Shown here one piece after another: positions 1-12,440 of a stretch of DNA of 64,000 nucleotides. The notes under the pieces were generated by a model. That model ran no database searches. It was not told where the DNA came from and worked only from the letters and a program-made list of their open reading frames with translations. Origin of the DNA: Saturnia japonica (Eukaryota; Arthropoda; Insecta; Lepidoptera; Saturniidae). The DNA lies in contig CM065319.1 of assembly GCA_033032175.1 (NCBI GenBank), forward strand, positions 17,147,018 through 17,211,017. Direction: 5' to 3'. The position numbers were made by a program, and so were the translations under genes. Every line of letters starts with the position of its first letter. Position 1 is the stretch's first letter.

Positions 1-400
1 AACCCGGTGCCAAGAATGTAACATCTACACAATTAATAAAATTGAAGTGTCTGTTTGTAATGTCAAAATAACAGTTTTTTTACTAAATGCATATGAAAGT
101 ATATAAGATACCGATAACAAAAAGCAGATTTTAAAACATTTTGTCTGTCTGTCTGTTTGTTCCGGGTAATCTCCGAAACGGTTCGACCGATTTTGAAGGG
201 ACTTTCACTGATAGATAGCTGATGATATAGCGAGTAACTTAAGCTACTTTTATTTTAGAAAAAGAATTCGGGATCCACACAAATAAAAAAAAACTGGTCA
301 TGGTGAATCAATTCAGGCGCTTAAATGGCTTATACTGAGTAAACCATAAAAGATATAGCAAATTAATGAACTACATAATTGTAGGCACGCACTTCACAGT
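1..400 (+). repeat. dispersed lepidopteran-type repeat, copy A
   Basis: The segment runs from a 'gaagtgtctgtttgtaatg' start through a 'ctgtctgtctgtttgttc' run and a 'ctccgaaacggttcgaccga' segment to 'ttaatgaactacataattg'. Related copies sit at 43690-43905 (same strand), 52880-53130 (opposite strand) and 63895-64000 (same strand, start only). The phrase about an unhappy cell address is absent: no protein is coded. The repeat class (Helitron-like or MITE) cannot be assigned from one window. Confidence 0.7.
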
Positions 401-435
401 TAGGTGAATTAATTTTTTTCTTGAGATGTCCAAAC

Positions 436-705
436 TTATTCAGTGGAACATGGCCAGAACGAAACCTTAGAGCAGTTAATTTGGACTCGGGTCAATTTAC
501 ATCCCATTCCCATTCCCTTCTCAAGGGAAATTACATCAAAATGTTCTTTCCACAAACAATGTTTGCCTTTTTTTATTTTTGGTAGCATTTCTGTGTAATT
601 GGGAACTACGTCATATTTCGTGCCTTGTACTATAGCTAACTTAGCCAATCTGTCCAGTTCTTCGTTATCACTTATTCCTATATGTCCAATTGTCCAGGTA
701 TCCAT
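436..705 (-). pseudogene. LINE RNase H domain fragment
   Basis: An 89-codon open stretch contains WTIGHIGISDNEELDRLAK. This matches the RNase H C-terminal signature (W-x-P-x-H-x-G-I-x-G-N-E-x-A-D-x-L-A) found at the end of Jockey- and I-type non-LTR retrotransposon ORF2 proteins. Only this piece is present, with no reverse transcriptase upstream, so it is a dead fragment. It lies on the same strand as SMC1, downstream of the last visible SMC1 exon, and probably sits in an SMC1 intron. Confidence 0.6.
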
Positions 706-1179
706 TGATTTTTTAGAGTTACATCAGAATACTGAATATCAAGGAATATTTTAAGTATTTTATATTCTATCGATATACCTCTGTGTCCAGAGGCACATCG
801 AGCAATATGCTGAATAGCACTTTTACTGTCGAGCGGAGCATCAATAAAAAATGTTGCAAAAACGGGGAAAATTTATTCGTTTTGAATGTTTCCATTGCGT
901 ACGCTGCGTAAATGGTTAAAGCTACGCAACAATAATGTGTGACGGAATTTTCTCTTAAAAAGTTCTAAAAAAATGTCCGCGCTGGCATGTGTCTATCTTT
1001 TAAGGTTGACGCAATATAACTTTTTTTATAGTAATGAAATTTGTTCTAAAAATAATGCATTATTTTCGAAGGTGTTTTATAAACATGATATTATTCCATA
1101 TCGAAATAAATACGTTATTCATCACAAGTACTTAATTTTGAACAAAACGTATTATAAGTGCCTACGACCTACTCTCTCT

Positions 1180-1225
1180 CTCTTTCGTTTGTGACGCAAA
1201 CGAAGTTGCGCGGGTCAGCTAGTGA
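1180..1225 (+). repeat. tail of a dispersed element ending in gcgcgggtcagctagt
   Basis: The stretch 'acgaagttgcgcgggtcagctagt' resembles the end seen on many lepidopteran non-autonomous elements. Related tails occur at 39119-39150 and about 42903-42935 ('gacgaagtcgcgggtaccagttagta') and, inverted at its start, at 61815-61845. A Helitron origin (CTAG-like ends) is an inference only. Confidence 0.4.
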
Positions 1226-1405
1226 GTTATAATAGCGTACATGGATATAGGGTCATTACTATTTTAAAATACATCTTTTAAATCTATAATAGTTGAATAA
1301 TAGTATAATAAGTATAATAGTAGTAGGTTCGATTGCAAAAAAAACATTTTGATAACATAGTTCAATTTCTAGTGCTCACCTACCTAAACATTATATTAAG
1401 TCTTT

Positions 1406-1733
1406 TTTTTCTTCTACCTAACTTGGCAACCAGTCCTCTTTATTGAGGACCATTACTGCCATTATCAAGCGAATAAAGTGTCCTGTCTTATGATGATTTC
1501 AGTATCCTAACAAGATGGCGGCTGCCTCGATAGAACTTTCTAGGGAGTTTTTGTGGGATCCCAGAATGCATGCTTTCAGTTTATATTTATAATTCACTTC
1601 ACTTATGCACAAAAACCAAACTATGTAACGCAAAACACCACCAATATTGCATAATATAGGGTCGAAAACCTAAGTAAATGAATTAAAAATAAAAATCACA
1701 ACATGTCACTCCAAGATCTCACCAAAAACTCAT
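1406..1733 (-). repeat. retroposed dispersed repeat, copy 1
   Basis: About 325 bp share high similarity with 26451-26775, from 'acctaacttggcaacc' through 'caaaaaccaaacta' to 'ccaaaaactca'. The left edge has an oligo-pyrimidine run (tttttttcttct), which reads as a purine-rich 3' tail on the minus strand. Flanks are ATATTAAGTC on the left and ATATTAAATC on the right, a likely target duplication with one mismatch. I see no tRNA A/B boxes or coding frame. Confidence 0.65.
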
Positions 1734-2056
1734 CATATTAAATCTCTGTCATAAAGCACTTACCTTGCATTCTATCGGATGGACTTGAGACACCCTTTTT
1801 TAACTTTATCATGTTACAATCTTCAGCCACAGTGTTAAATGTGAGCCCTAATATAATATAATTTTTTTCTTATAAATTGGTACAAATGAAATGTATTGTT
1901 AGTGTGCCAAATAAGAAGATAATGGTAATAGGCAATTAATGCAACAAAACTTTTAATAATAAAGGATAATTCAGTGAATTAGTAATTAGATAGATGTTTT
2001 GTAAACACTAATTTATCTGTTTACATTTTGTTTAATGCTATAATTAGTTGACTTAC

Positions 2057-4761
2057 TTGACCATCAATTTTATGTTCCGATGATTGGCCAATCACAGATC
2101 TTTGGAATCGTTTTTCTGTCATGTCTTCTAAAACAAATGTCGCCGTCACTGACGCGCTAAATAAAAACATAATATTATAGTTGTAAAAATGTATTTGTAT
2201 TTACATTACAACATATTACATAAATATAAAGACATTCATTTTTATAATGTAATAAAATTACCAGCAGTTTACTTACAGTTTACATTATAGATGATATATT
2301 AATTTGTTACTAATAACAAGCTTGGTGAAAGCCAGGGCCTTTATGGCTAACAGTAGTCATATATAAAATATCTAGTAATAAAAGTTAATTACAGGAAAAA
2401 ATTTACAAATACAGTCTCTAATGTACATTTTGAGTATATTGTAATATCAATTTATGTATATTATTAAATTTAAAGTAGTCTCGCTTTAGCATGTGTAAGT
2501 GTAATTTAAAAAAATCTAAAAAACAATCACAGATTTGAGAAAATAACAAAAGGGCTCCAAGGACCATGAATTTTCAACTAAACTAATATCATCTATCTTG
2601 ATATTTTCATTATCAATAATTATTTCTTGGTTCTCTTTCTTTTTAGGGTTCCGATCCTCAAAAAGGAAAAAGAACCCTTTTAGGATCACTTCATTCTCCG
2701 TCTGCCTGCCTGCCTGTCGGTCTGTCAAGACCCTTTTTCTCAAGAGTGCGTAGAGGTATCAAGTTGAAATTAATATCAAAAACTCAGATCTGCAATCCCT
2801 TGAAGTTATCTTTTCGTAATTCAATATTAAAATAAAAATCATCTCCACCTGTCGAGTATTTTTACAAACTGCACAATACCATTTGTTAGTAAGTAGTTAA
2901 AACAGCTGCAAATTTCTGTTTTGAAACTAACAACCGTAGTATATAGAGACATATAATGTTGAGTAGCAAGCGATACTAACACTGTAGTACTGGAGTATTG
3001 ATTAAAAAAGTATATAAAGTGATTGTGTACAAAATACAAAATTAAACGTTATCTTTTAACAAGAGAGTTTTATTTTAATTATATATGTAACTTGCAGTAC
3101 CATGTTCGGAAAAAAGAGGACACAAGTTTCCAAAAGTCAAGACTCTCAAAGTAGTGGTTAGTAGTTCTGTGATAGTAATTTTTTAAAAGTTTTTTTATTT
3201 TTTCTTTTGCCTGCTTGGTATAATAATATGGTTGATGATCTACCTAGATGCTATATTTCAAGATTCTGAGTTACCTAGAAGTGGTCTAGGTTTTTGATGA
3301 TTGAGTCAGTCAGTTACTTTTCAGACCTTAATAACTCAATAACTATTCGTGTCAATTACTTATTCATGGAATTTGTGATTCTAGGTGTTCAATGTGGGTG
3401 TTAAACATTCAAAATTTGTAAGTGTAATAGTTTTTGACATAAGGAGAGGCCGAAAGTAGCTCGAAAGGGTTCATTTAAATATACACACTAGCCGGTGTCG
3501 CCCTTTTCGAACTTGGCCGTGTGTCTAGAATTTAGACACTAGATAGAGAAAATAAGAGATGATGCGTTTTCAAAATTATCTTTCAGTGTTTTTTGTTTGT
3601 TTTGTTTGTCAGGTTGTAAATAAAATGATCTTCCAATGCTACATATATAATACAATTTACTTAACTTTCAGGATAATATTTCATTGTAACGTACCAACAC
3701 TCATGTAGTTTTTAGAGGTGGGTGATTATGAATGATTTACATATTTACATAAGATGATTATGAATGATAAATAAATAAATATATTATAATAAATAAAATA
3801 TGTACTTATTACTAATGTTGATTGGTAAGCTAAATAAGAAAAGTTATTCAGTTACAAAACAACAAAACAAAACAAAAGAGCTAACAAAAGGGTTGATTAA
3901 TCATCTTTGGAGTTCTAAGGACAAAGCAATTCTCTTTACTTTTTAAATCTTCAAGAAGAATTTTTACTGTGTAAGTAAGTACATACAAGATGGTATATTT
4001 TTATTTAATATTAAAACACTCAAGGTGCTGACACTGCATGATGTTCCCTTTCAATATTGACAACATAGAATACTAATATGAGTCATTTGCATATTCTGAT
4101 AGGTTCCAACTACCTTTTTCTTAAAAAATGTACAATAATATTAAGGATTACCTTCTGGAAACAGGTTTGTTTATAGAAGCGCCATGAACCAAATCACTCA
4201 GTCTTTTAACTCTCAGCAGTGATGTTTTCTCGCCCATCACAAAACTCACAGCATCCATAAAATTTGACTTTCCTATAAATCCATTACACAAATATTAATC
4301 ATTATAAATATCGAATACTCATAAGCGAAATGTATTCTGATACACTTCTAAGAAATGGCTCATGTTATACCTAAATATCTAGGTGACGAGCTTTGCTGAT
4401 GTCTTCCTACAAATACAAAGAAATCCATCTAGATGAACTTAGAATGTAAAACATTAAGAAGGTATCTAAATAAAAAAATTCATATTTCATCGTTAGACCA
4501 GTTTCTGAGAAATATGTTATATATACACTCTTCTGTTCGCACGAAATCTACTTGATTTTAACTTTAATAACTGTACATTCAGTGCAATATAAACAGGACT
4601 GAAGGATATGTAGTCATAACGAAGTAAATAATAAAAATCAGGTACCTACCCGAGCCGTTCGGTCCTACGACTGCCGTGAAAGATTTCAGAGGACCTATCT
4701 GATGTTGACCTCGGTAGGACTTAAAGTTTTCCATATCAATGTATTTGAGAAACGCTGGCAT
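2057..4761 (-). CDS. SMC1: SMC1 cohesin ATPase, first three coding exons (partial gene)
   Basis: Three exons join in frame. Exon 1 is 4761-4650 (start ATG, 37 codons plus 1 nt). Exon 2 is 4272-4152 (121 nt). Exon 3 is 2156-2057 (100 nt). All introns are GT..AG. The product opens [20 protein letters not shown], and the Walker A motif GPNGSGKSN is split by intron 1. It continues with [22 protein letters not shown] and [14 protein letters not shown]. This order is that of SMC1, the ring subunit of cohesin that pairs with SMC3 in the nucleus, and not of SMC2, 3 or 4. Only about 110 of the usual ~1,200 residues are here. The exon expected next (reading on from the H-K-I-D-G-Q end) was not found between 1 and 2056, so it probably lies off the left edge. 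Intron 2 (2157-4151) holds repeat material. Confidence 0.93.
2640..2760 (+). repeat. 'gggttccg ... ctgcctgcctgtc' dispersed repeat in an SMC1 intron
   Basis: The sequence 'ttagggttccgatcctc' is followed by a near repeat, 'aagaaccctttt', and then a (tgcc)n/(tgtc)n run. This layout is typical of a widespread lepidopteran intronic repeat. It lies inside SMC1 intron 2. The remainder of that intron shows nothing coding. Confidence 0.5.
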
Positions 4762-7320
4762 TTTGGCAAATTTGGTTTAGATTCAGATTTCAGTTTACGT
4801 TCAACATAGAACGTTTCTTACAACAATGTACTCTATGGAATAAACGCGTTTAGTAATAATAGCGCCAAAATCAAATGTATATTGTATAGTGATACATAGA
4901 TACGAGTACTAACTCAATACTGTTATTTCAATACCAAGTACATTTTGTATCGATTCTTTGTAACCGAGTAGGTATGCGTGAAAAGAATTAATCAATCGAC
5001 CAACTCAGTCGTACCTTAAAACAATATACCATTTTTTTTAATAATTTTTGATTTCTTTTCTATTATGCAGTGGCATCTTTGTACTCATTTAAATTGCGAT
5101 ATACACATATGATTTAACATATAAAAAAACTATGATTGATGTAACAAATTTACATACCATTTTTGTATTACAGTGTAAGACTATATAACGTGGTCGCACA
5201 TTTGTGCATTTTCGCCAAGCTAGCTCAATCTTATAAATAAAATAGTCGGCAGATATTTGAAACGTTTATTCAACCACCAAAATGTATTACACATTCGTAA
5301 TTTAGGGTAATTATATAAAATAAACAGAAAACACGAAGGCCATTTTAAAAGACAACAAAAAAACGACTCACTAGCTAGAGCTCTTCAATTTCCCTGTCAA
5401 ATTCAAGAATAGAACTAACAACTTATGCATATACAACCTACATAGAGTAATCATACTACCTAGACGAGAGATGTATATCACGGCGTCTGGAAGTACTAGG
5501 GCCGGGTTGTCTTACTATAACATTATAATAATTGAAATTTGAACCTATTGGAAGAATGGAAGCCACGGGCACAGCTAGTAGATTTTTTAATCACTCTACA
5601 AATTTCAACCATTTGTATTTTGACGTGACAACGTCTTATAATTCGATGGAGCCGGCTGCACGCACGAAAAAACATGACTCATGCGGCGTTACCTCGCTCT
5701 GAGGCGTTCCATTTACAGGCTTGAAGTGCAAGTGAGAGTGCGGAACGAGCGACAAAGAGGCACAATCGGCCTCCGCGTTCGGCAGCATTCGACATCTGTC
5801 TCTCTCCTAATTGAGTGAGCGCTGCGCACGCGTGGACAGCTGCTATACAATAATACATTTACATGTTTTCGTCAAGTATGAAGTGCAGTGAAAAGTGAAT
5901 GTGGTGTCAATTGTTTATAGCAACGATAATTGCGGCGATAAAGGTAATGATTCTTTCGATATTAAATATATGTTCAGTGATATATTGTCGAATATTCGTG
6001 CTTTCATCATTAAAATAAATAGCATCGGTCCGCTAGTGCATCGATAGTAGATTATGCTATAATTGACAAAACTATAACAATAAGTTAACACAACTATTTG
6101 TATTTATGCGTGCAAATAAATGTAACTTGATCAATTCAATTGTCATTTCCATTTACCTCCTTCTCTATATCCATACAAAATATCTATCAAACAAATAAAA
6201 TTAAAATTTTCTTTTCAAAAATGACACCATTCCATCAGTATTTTCTTATGACGTTGTCACGTTCAACTATCGTCAGTAAACCGACTTTACAGACAACCGA
6301 TTTTTTTGACTAACTATAAATTTTTAAAAAAATTATGGCGCAGTGGTTTCAGATGGAATCATAATTAATTTTGGATTTGTGAGGCACACTATTTACCTTA
6401 TTTAGAAAAAAAAAACATATACCTTAATCATTCATATTTCTGTGATCAAAAACTTCTAGTAAATCAAATACATATTGACAAAAAATACAAAAAACTGCAA
6501 AATTTTGAATAATCGCATACCATATTATATGGGGCACTGATTTATGTAGAAATATGCAAGTTATTTGGGTACCTTTAAGGGTACTCTACATGTAGACTTC
6601 CGCTTATCACTGTTTCTTGGGACACGCTCTATATATTACCCACCTCTGGATAATTCTATCTTCAAAAATTGCTTTATTTAAAGTCGTTTTACACACAAAT
6701 TTCTATAGTGGTAACTGGTGACTCTATAATATATACATATAGGTATCCTTTTGTTTACTGCTTGCTTGTCTGTTATCGTGCATACACTCGAAAACTACTT
6801 AATCGATTAACCTGAGGTTTTTTTAATAGTTGCTCGGTAAATTGATAGAACTGTCTCTGATGTTATGCACAGTAGAATTCAAAAACAAAGATAAATTGGC
6901 AATCCACATGTGGTTGAAGCAAAGAGTCTTTCTCTTAAAATCATTCGAATTTGTTACTGGAGAATCTTTTAGTAGAAATTATGTCACTTTATCTTAAATC
7001 AGAACTATGATAAATGAACTAACAATAAAAAAATAATCTTCCCAAAATCAATATGTCATATTTCAGCAAACCACACTGTTGGCTAAGTTAAAAAAAAAAT
7101 TGGGGGCCTCATAGAGTATATACAAAGCTCTGGAAACGTCACTAGATCCACGTTTTAATAAGTATGTGTAAACGTCCACAAAAATTAAAAAAAAACTCGT
7201 AAAAGAAGATTTCTATACTTTTACCATCAACAGATCCAGAAAATCGGGTTCAACAATCACGGCTACTAGAAACCGTTAATCGGGAAAAAGTTATTGTTTT
7301 TGAAAAAAGCAGAAAGAAGC
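4762..7320. other. SMC1 upstream region and intergenic repeats
   Basis: No protein-coding gene is supported. A relatively GC-rich block at 5640-5830 follows the SMC1 start by about 0.9 kb. It is followed by a plus-strand stretch ending 'gcggcgataaag' then GTAATG at about 5944, which could be a non-coding first exon of a rightward gene (weak). The rest is AT-rich, with low-complexity and diffuse repeat traces near 6700-6900. Confidence 0.35.
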
Positions 7321-8462
7321 TGTTGCGACATCTCTCGCAACAACTGACGCATCAACGCATCGATGCAAATACTTAGCGACACATAGCGATATTTATCGAG
7401 CCAAATAAGACGCATCCTACTATCCTACATCGCGCTATAGAAATTAACTCAATCGTTCAATATTTATACAAGAACCCGACTACAACCGTCGGGGAGATAT
7501 GGACCTTCCTTCGATACATGCTTATGCCAAACACCTTTCTCGCTCTTATTTCGACACCGCGTCGAACCACGCGAATCCTTTAATCAAAGCGGCAGCTTCA
7601 TATATTCCCGACCCCAATGCCTGCCGGAGTAAACGCCGGCCGCGTAATATATTCACTGACCTGCTCGACCAAATCGAAACAGCAAACGCGTTCTATTGCA
7701 CCGCCTCTCCAAACAGAGCGTGCCACCGCCCACGCCCGCGTAACCACCGTTCTCTCTGCAGAAGACGAGCAGTCAACTTCGCTCCCGCACACCCGTCACG
7801 TCCACCCTCTCTAGCGGCAACCCAAGCCTAGGTCCGTTCCTCGGTGTGAAGCCCTTGGATCAGGTAGCCACACGCGCGATACAGAGTGACACTTTACGTG
7901 CAACACTTAGCTACCCACATACAACATTACACACGTATGAACACACACACGTGCACACCACACAGGTACATAGGTTCTGTAAGGGACCTTTTTTTTTCTT
8001 TTTTTGCGCTAGTTAGGCTAATGCGCTAGTTAGTGTAGAAAAATCATTCCGATTACTAAATACACATACGCATGGTCCACACCTTCCTCCCAGGAGGAGT
8101 GGAACGTGCATATGAGTATATGTTAGTTAGTTCGAATTCTCTTAGGATTAGGAATTAGTTAGATCGCGACCTTTTCACATTCGCGACGACCGCCCGAGCC
8201 GAGGTTCGGCCATTCTGGCAACCTCGTGCGGGTCGTCACAAAATTTCGCGGCTGAGTGCCCTAAGTGCTCGCCCCCAAGTCCGGTGAAGCTGTAAAAGCC
8301 GCAGCGGCTCTGTTTTTGGATAGGGCCCCTAAGGCTAACAGTGTAGTCAGTAACAACAGTCGGGGCAGCTGCCCGCCAGACATAGCACCCATCTGGCCGG
8401 ATGATCCTCCCTTTTCTATGGCGGATGAGGAACTTTACTCTCTGTTCCTCACCTCCGCTAAA
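7321..8462 (+). mobile_element. LTR-like element, copy 1, split by a LINE insertion
   Basis: The outer parts 7321-7494 (from TGTTGCGACATCTCTCGC) and 8353-8462 (to ACCTCCGCTAAA) match, in the same order, the uninterrupted 236-bp copy at 29268-29503. Both copies start TGTWGCGACATC and contain 'caagaacccgactacaac' and 'cagctgcccgccagacatag'. The flank AAGC is present on both sides, which suggests a 4-bp duplication. A TATA-like 'tataaaaatta' in copy 2 and the TG start suggest a solo LTR. The end is not a canonical CA, so the class is uncertain. Confidence 0.6.
7495..8352 (+). mobile_element. 5'-truncated LINE inserted in the LTR-like element, 13-bp TSD
   Basis: The insertion is bounded by ACAACCGTCGGGG (7482-7494) and ACAACAGTCGGGG (8353-8365), a 13-bp duplication with one mismatch. 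The empty site survives in the copy at 29268-29503. The 5' part (7499-7831) encodes a short C-terminal ORF2 tail containing YFDTASNHANPLI and KRRPRNIF, the pattern seen at the ends of R1/Jockey-type LINE polyproteins. About 520 bp of 3' UTR follow, with no poly(A). The exact LINE clade is not determined. Confidence 0.75.
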
Positions 8463-8789
8463 AAGCAAAAGGATTTTAGTAGGGGGAAATTTATGGGTTC
8501 GCGTTACCGATGACCTCGACATGCTCGTGGCGTTTTGCGCTTGCGCTAGTATAGCGATGCGTAGTCTGTATACACATATATGCATATATACACTAATATA
8601 ATACTATTATTATATTAATATTTTAATATGCAATAGTATATACTCGACTGTATCTTATGCGTGTTTGACTTTTTGGATGAGTAAAATCTTGTGCTTTTGT
8701 GTCACCGATATGCTGTAGTAGTAGTTTACAAATTATGAAATTAAAATATGTAATTCAGAATTATTTATTATTGATAAAAGAACAGTTAT

Positions 8790-8975
8790 TCCATTGTTTT
8801 GAGTTTTCACTTCTGCCGGCAGTCCTTATGACTGCCTCTGTTTTTTTAAAATTCAATTTAGCATTAAACATTTCAGTCATCAAGAAGAACCGACAAGAAA
8901 CTGTATAGGGTTTATCAAATTTTTTTTTCAGTATTTTTTACAGTATTAAGTTATTATTATATTCAGTAGTCATGG
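8790..8975 (+). repeat. LINE 3'-UTR-like fragment (cgacaagaaact family)
   Basis: The segment 'gtcatcaagaagaaccgacaagaaactg', then 'ttatcaaa' and 'tttacagtattaa', parallels 47720-47800 at the 3' end of the CR1/Jockey-type LINE at 47620-48868. No coding sequence is attached here, so it is a 3' stub. A small further piece of the same family lies near 9690-9765. Confidence 0.5.
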
Positions 8976-10242
8976 GCGTTATCAGCTATTTCTGGCAACG
9001 GCTATCTAGTCGATATTTGGTTTCAATACCGGTATTGATATCCGTTGCCAAATATCGACACCAAAGCAAGTTTTCAACTATCTAATACGCGCATCGTTTT
9101 CGTTTGTAATCGATAATGAAAATATGCTATCTGCCGTATCAATACTGTCAGTCTAACTAAACTACTAAAGTACCTCACGACCTTACCAATCACGACCTTT
9201 TGTCTATCGCTACAAAGTTTAACAATATAACCTTTCATAGGTCAAACTATAATAAACGGTTTTCGTCGACATAATTGACCATTATAGTTTGATCTTCCAA
9301 ACCTTATTACAGTTATGCCTTAGCGTTATAGAAATAAGGTCGCCTTTGGTTTATGTTAATATTAGTAAAATTTTACTGGATTTGAACCGCTAGCCAATAT
9401 TCTCTCCGTCTTTGTTTTGCACCTAAGGAATCGCTTAGAAAGTGAGAGAAGGCATAATTATTTTGGTTATTATGGATATTGTTGTTCGTTTGATTACCAA
9501 CATAGCGAAACGAGAATCGCTGAAATAACCAGCTATTGTGATAATGTAAGTTGGTTGACAGCGTCGCGTCATTTTCAGTTGTTAGTACCTAGATATCTGA
9601 TAGCCGTTGTTAGCTATATCAATGCCGATACGGTACGATAGAGGCATGTCAACCGTTTTCAGTTACGTTTGGCTGTAGCAGACACATGCTTAATATTCAG
9701 TAGATGTACAGAGAAAAACAATGTTAGCACAGTGCTTAACCATTATGGGTAGATTATTTATACAACATGACGTAACATAATAAACGCACATTGTGAAAAC
9801 AGTTTGTTCAGAATCGGCTACTGAATCGATTTCAGTTATTTTTAATATAGGTAATTATTTATCCGAAAAATACTCAAAAAGAAGTAAATTAATCACCCCT
9901 TCGTCGAACAGTCGAAACAAACGAAAATTAAACATAAATCCAAACAATAAGGCGATTTTTCAATGTAATTGGAAACGAAAAATCTTCTTTAACAAATAGA
10001 TTTAAGAATGAACTTTATTACAAGGAGAATAAAGTTTTTACAATAATAAAAATAAAAACTCAGCGAACGGTGTCAGTTGTCATTAGCTGATACGACCGGT
10101 GCAAGCGACGCGGCGCGGTGTAATCAAAGTTATACAAACAAAGCAAGCTAGTCAAACTTGAATCTATTCATGCCGCATGCGTCGCGTCAGCCTTATCAGT
10201 GAGAGCGTGTTTTTGGAAATATTTTGATAACATTCGGGTGCG

Positions 10243-11114
10243 ATGTCTTTTCGATATACTAAAATTCAATACACCGAAATGGTGAGAACTTTGGCACAGT
10301 GTAGAGATAATGTGACACTAGCTTGCAGAATATTTAATAATAGGCATGGTACCAGCGTAGACCACAGGACTATGTTAGCCGCAACTCAGTGGCTCCGAGA
10401 CTACGGTTCTTTTGAACCGTACATGACTATCGACCGGGGACACAATGTCCGCACATGTACTCGTCTTCAGAACGAAATACAGCAACGAAATACAGAAAAC
10501 AGCACCTCATTTCGACGTCAGTCACATATACGTGTGGCAAACGCTTCATGGTGACGGTGAGCATCCATTTCATCTGAGGCGCTGTCAGGAGTTGACTCCA
10601 CGTGATTACGTACCAAGGTTAGAGTTCAGCCGGTGGTTATTGGAAAAACCGGAAAGAGACGAAAGTACATTTACACGTGTGGGAATGTACAACCAACATG
10701 ATAGGCATTTGTGGATGCACGAAAATCCTCACGCATGCAGAGTGGACACCTTCCAGCATCGTTTCTCGGTTAACGTTTGGGCTGGCGTTATCGGTACTCA
10801 CGTACTGGGGCCCGTGTTTTAAGAGAGATTAACAGGAGCGTCATATTTACTGTTTTTCCGAGGGTCTCTACCAACGCTGCTAGAAGACATACCTCTTATG
10901 AGTGTTTCACTACATCTTGATAGTGTATGGAGAGCGGTGGATCGGTCGCGGTGGACCAGCCCTATGGTCTCCCAGATCAGCTGACTTGACGCCTCTTGAC
11001 TTTTTTTTGTGGGGACGTATTAAATCGTTAGTGTACTTTAACGCGACAACAAGTGCCGAGGACCTAAAAATTAGGATAGTGGCCGCTTTCCAAAAAGTGA
11101 CACTAGTATTTTAA
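10243..11114 (+). pseudogene. DD41D-type mariner transposase relic
   Basis: Three frames supply one decayed transposase. An N-terminal DUF4817-like helix-turn-helix (YTEMVRTLAQCRDNVTLACR) starts at 10243. The middle domain follows after a frameshift near 10480-10500 (HPFHLRRCQELTPRDY, then FSVNVWAGVIGTH). After further breaks comes the C-terminal block RGGPALWSPRSADLTPLDFF at about 10940-11020. The family matches the better preserved element at 35809-37472. The first catalytic block is poorly preserved. No terminal repeats were recognised around it. Confidence 0.75.
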
Positions 11115-11639
11115 GTAAACTAAGACAGCAATCACGCAAACGGGCAATAAAGTGCATTGAATAAGGTGGTGGACATTTTGAAAATGTTTTGAATTGAGGT
11201 CGCCGTATGAGTGCAAATTAATCTGTTAACTCAAGACTGCAGTATACTGTAAGTACAAAGTTATGTACTTCATTCTTTAATTATTGAAAAAGTGTCAATC
11301 ACATCTTTTAAACACGCTGCCTTTATTTAATTTATCTATTAAACATAAACAACTCAGTACTCACGATTCGTATTTCGTTTGCCGGCACTTCTCGATCTTC
11401 TACTTCTCTCGCACTTGCTTCGATAATTGCGTCGCGAACTCGCGCGAACTCGCGCGATCTCGTCCCACGTGCGGTTCTGCTACCTGCGTATTTCATATTT
11501 TTTGACTAGGTTTGTAATGTGACCATATTACTCGCCCACGATGAGTATAACTAATTTAACAAATAAAAAATATCAAAACACATACAAGTAAATTTACTTG
11601 TTAAACAACTTTCTTTTGTCGGTATTATGATTGTTACAT

Positions 11640-12235
11640 GCTATATATACTAAAAACAAAAACGGTCCTAATATCGAACCATGTGGGATGCCGAATTTAA
11701 CCAAAGATCCCGAAGGGTTGCCCATTTACACACACTTTTAGACAGCGATATGATTCTAGAAAGTCGAGAGAAGGTCCACACGCACCATAATGATTAATCT
11801 TAATTATGAGCGTAGTGTGATCAACGTAGTCGAAAGCTTTTGAAAGATCACAGAATACAGCGATTGCATCCCGCGACTTCTCCCATGTCTCAAATATGTA
11901 ACTTAATAGCGTTGAACAAGCATCAGTCGTGGATTTTGATTTCGGGAAACCAAACTGCCGGCCATCTAATACTTACTAAGGTATTCTAATAATTGCTTTA
12001 AAATAATTTTCTCAGAAATCTTACTAATCGGTGAAGTACAGAAATTGGTTCATAATTTCCATTTATATTTCTACAGACTGATTTAAGCAATGGAACTATT
12101 TTACTTATATTGATCATACTGGCGAAGGTTCCTTTAGCAATACACTGTTCAAATATATGAGCCAGATATGGTGAGATATTAACAATTAAAGACTGAACAA
12201 CCGTTACAGACTATGGTGGTTTGATCTACTACAAG
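11640..12235 (-). pseudogene. decayed CR1/Jockey-type LINE reverse transcriptase
   Basis: Read on the minus strand, the segment near 11660-11740 gives GIPHGSILGPFLFLVY, the RT motif usually written GVPQGSxLGPxLFxxY. The upstream part (to about 12230) retains RT-like sequence with many stops. The same LINE family occurs at 47620-48868: both share 'actaaaaacaaaaac' and 'ccaaagatcccgaag'. It is non-functional and 5' truncated. Confidence 0.7.
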
Positions 12236-12346
12236 TACAAGAACCGTAATATAATATTCAATACCAAATGAGTACTCAATAGAATTGAATCAAATCCCTA
12301 CTTCTTAGTAGTCTGTGATCTAATATACTGTAGGAACTCGTGCAGG

Positions 12347-12440
12347 GTTGTCAACTTGTGGGAAATTCCCAAATTGCGGAGAATTTTGACTCAATTAGGG
12401 ATTTTGTTGGGATTGGCAATATGTGGGAATTGTGGGGAAT
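12347..12440 (+). repeat. one end of a 'gggaattcccaaattg' element
   Basis: The segment 'gttgtcaacttgtgggaaat' then 'tcccaaattgcggagaattt' corresponds to the reverse complement of the right end of the element at 24770-25390. The partner end lies at 14870-14955. The interval between them is filled by a LINE and other insertions, so this looks like one broken copy. Confidence 0.5.

Noticed and set aside
973..1194. 73-codon open frame on the plus strand
   Set aside because: AT-rich, no domain, and it ends in a dispersed repeat tail.
1763..1849. Exon-like minus-strand stretch reading LTFNTVAEDCNMIKLKKG with a good GTAAGT donor
   Set aside because: It does not match SMC1, the phase after exon 3 does not fit, and there is no pyrimidine tract before the acceptor.
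8175..8585. 136-codon minus-strand open frame
   Set aside because: It spans the 3' UTR of the inserted LINE and the LTR-like element, antisense to both, so it is a chance frame.
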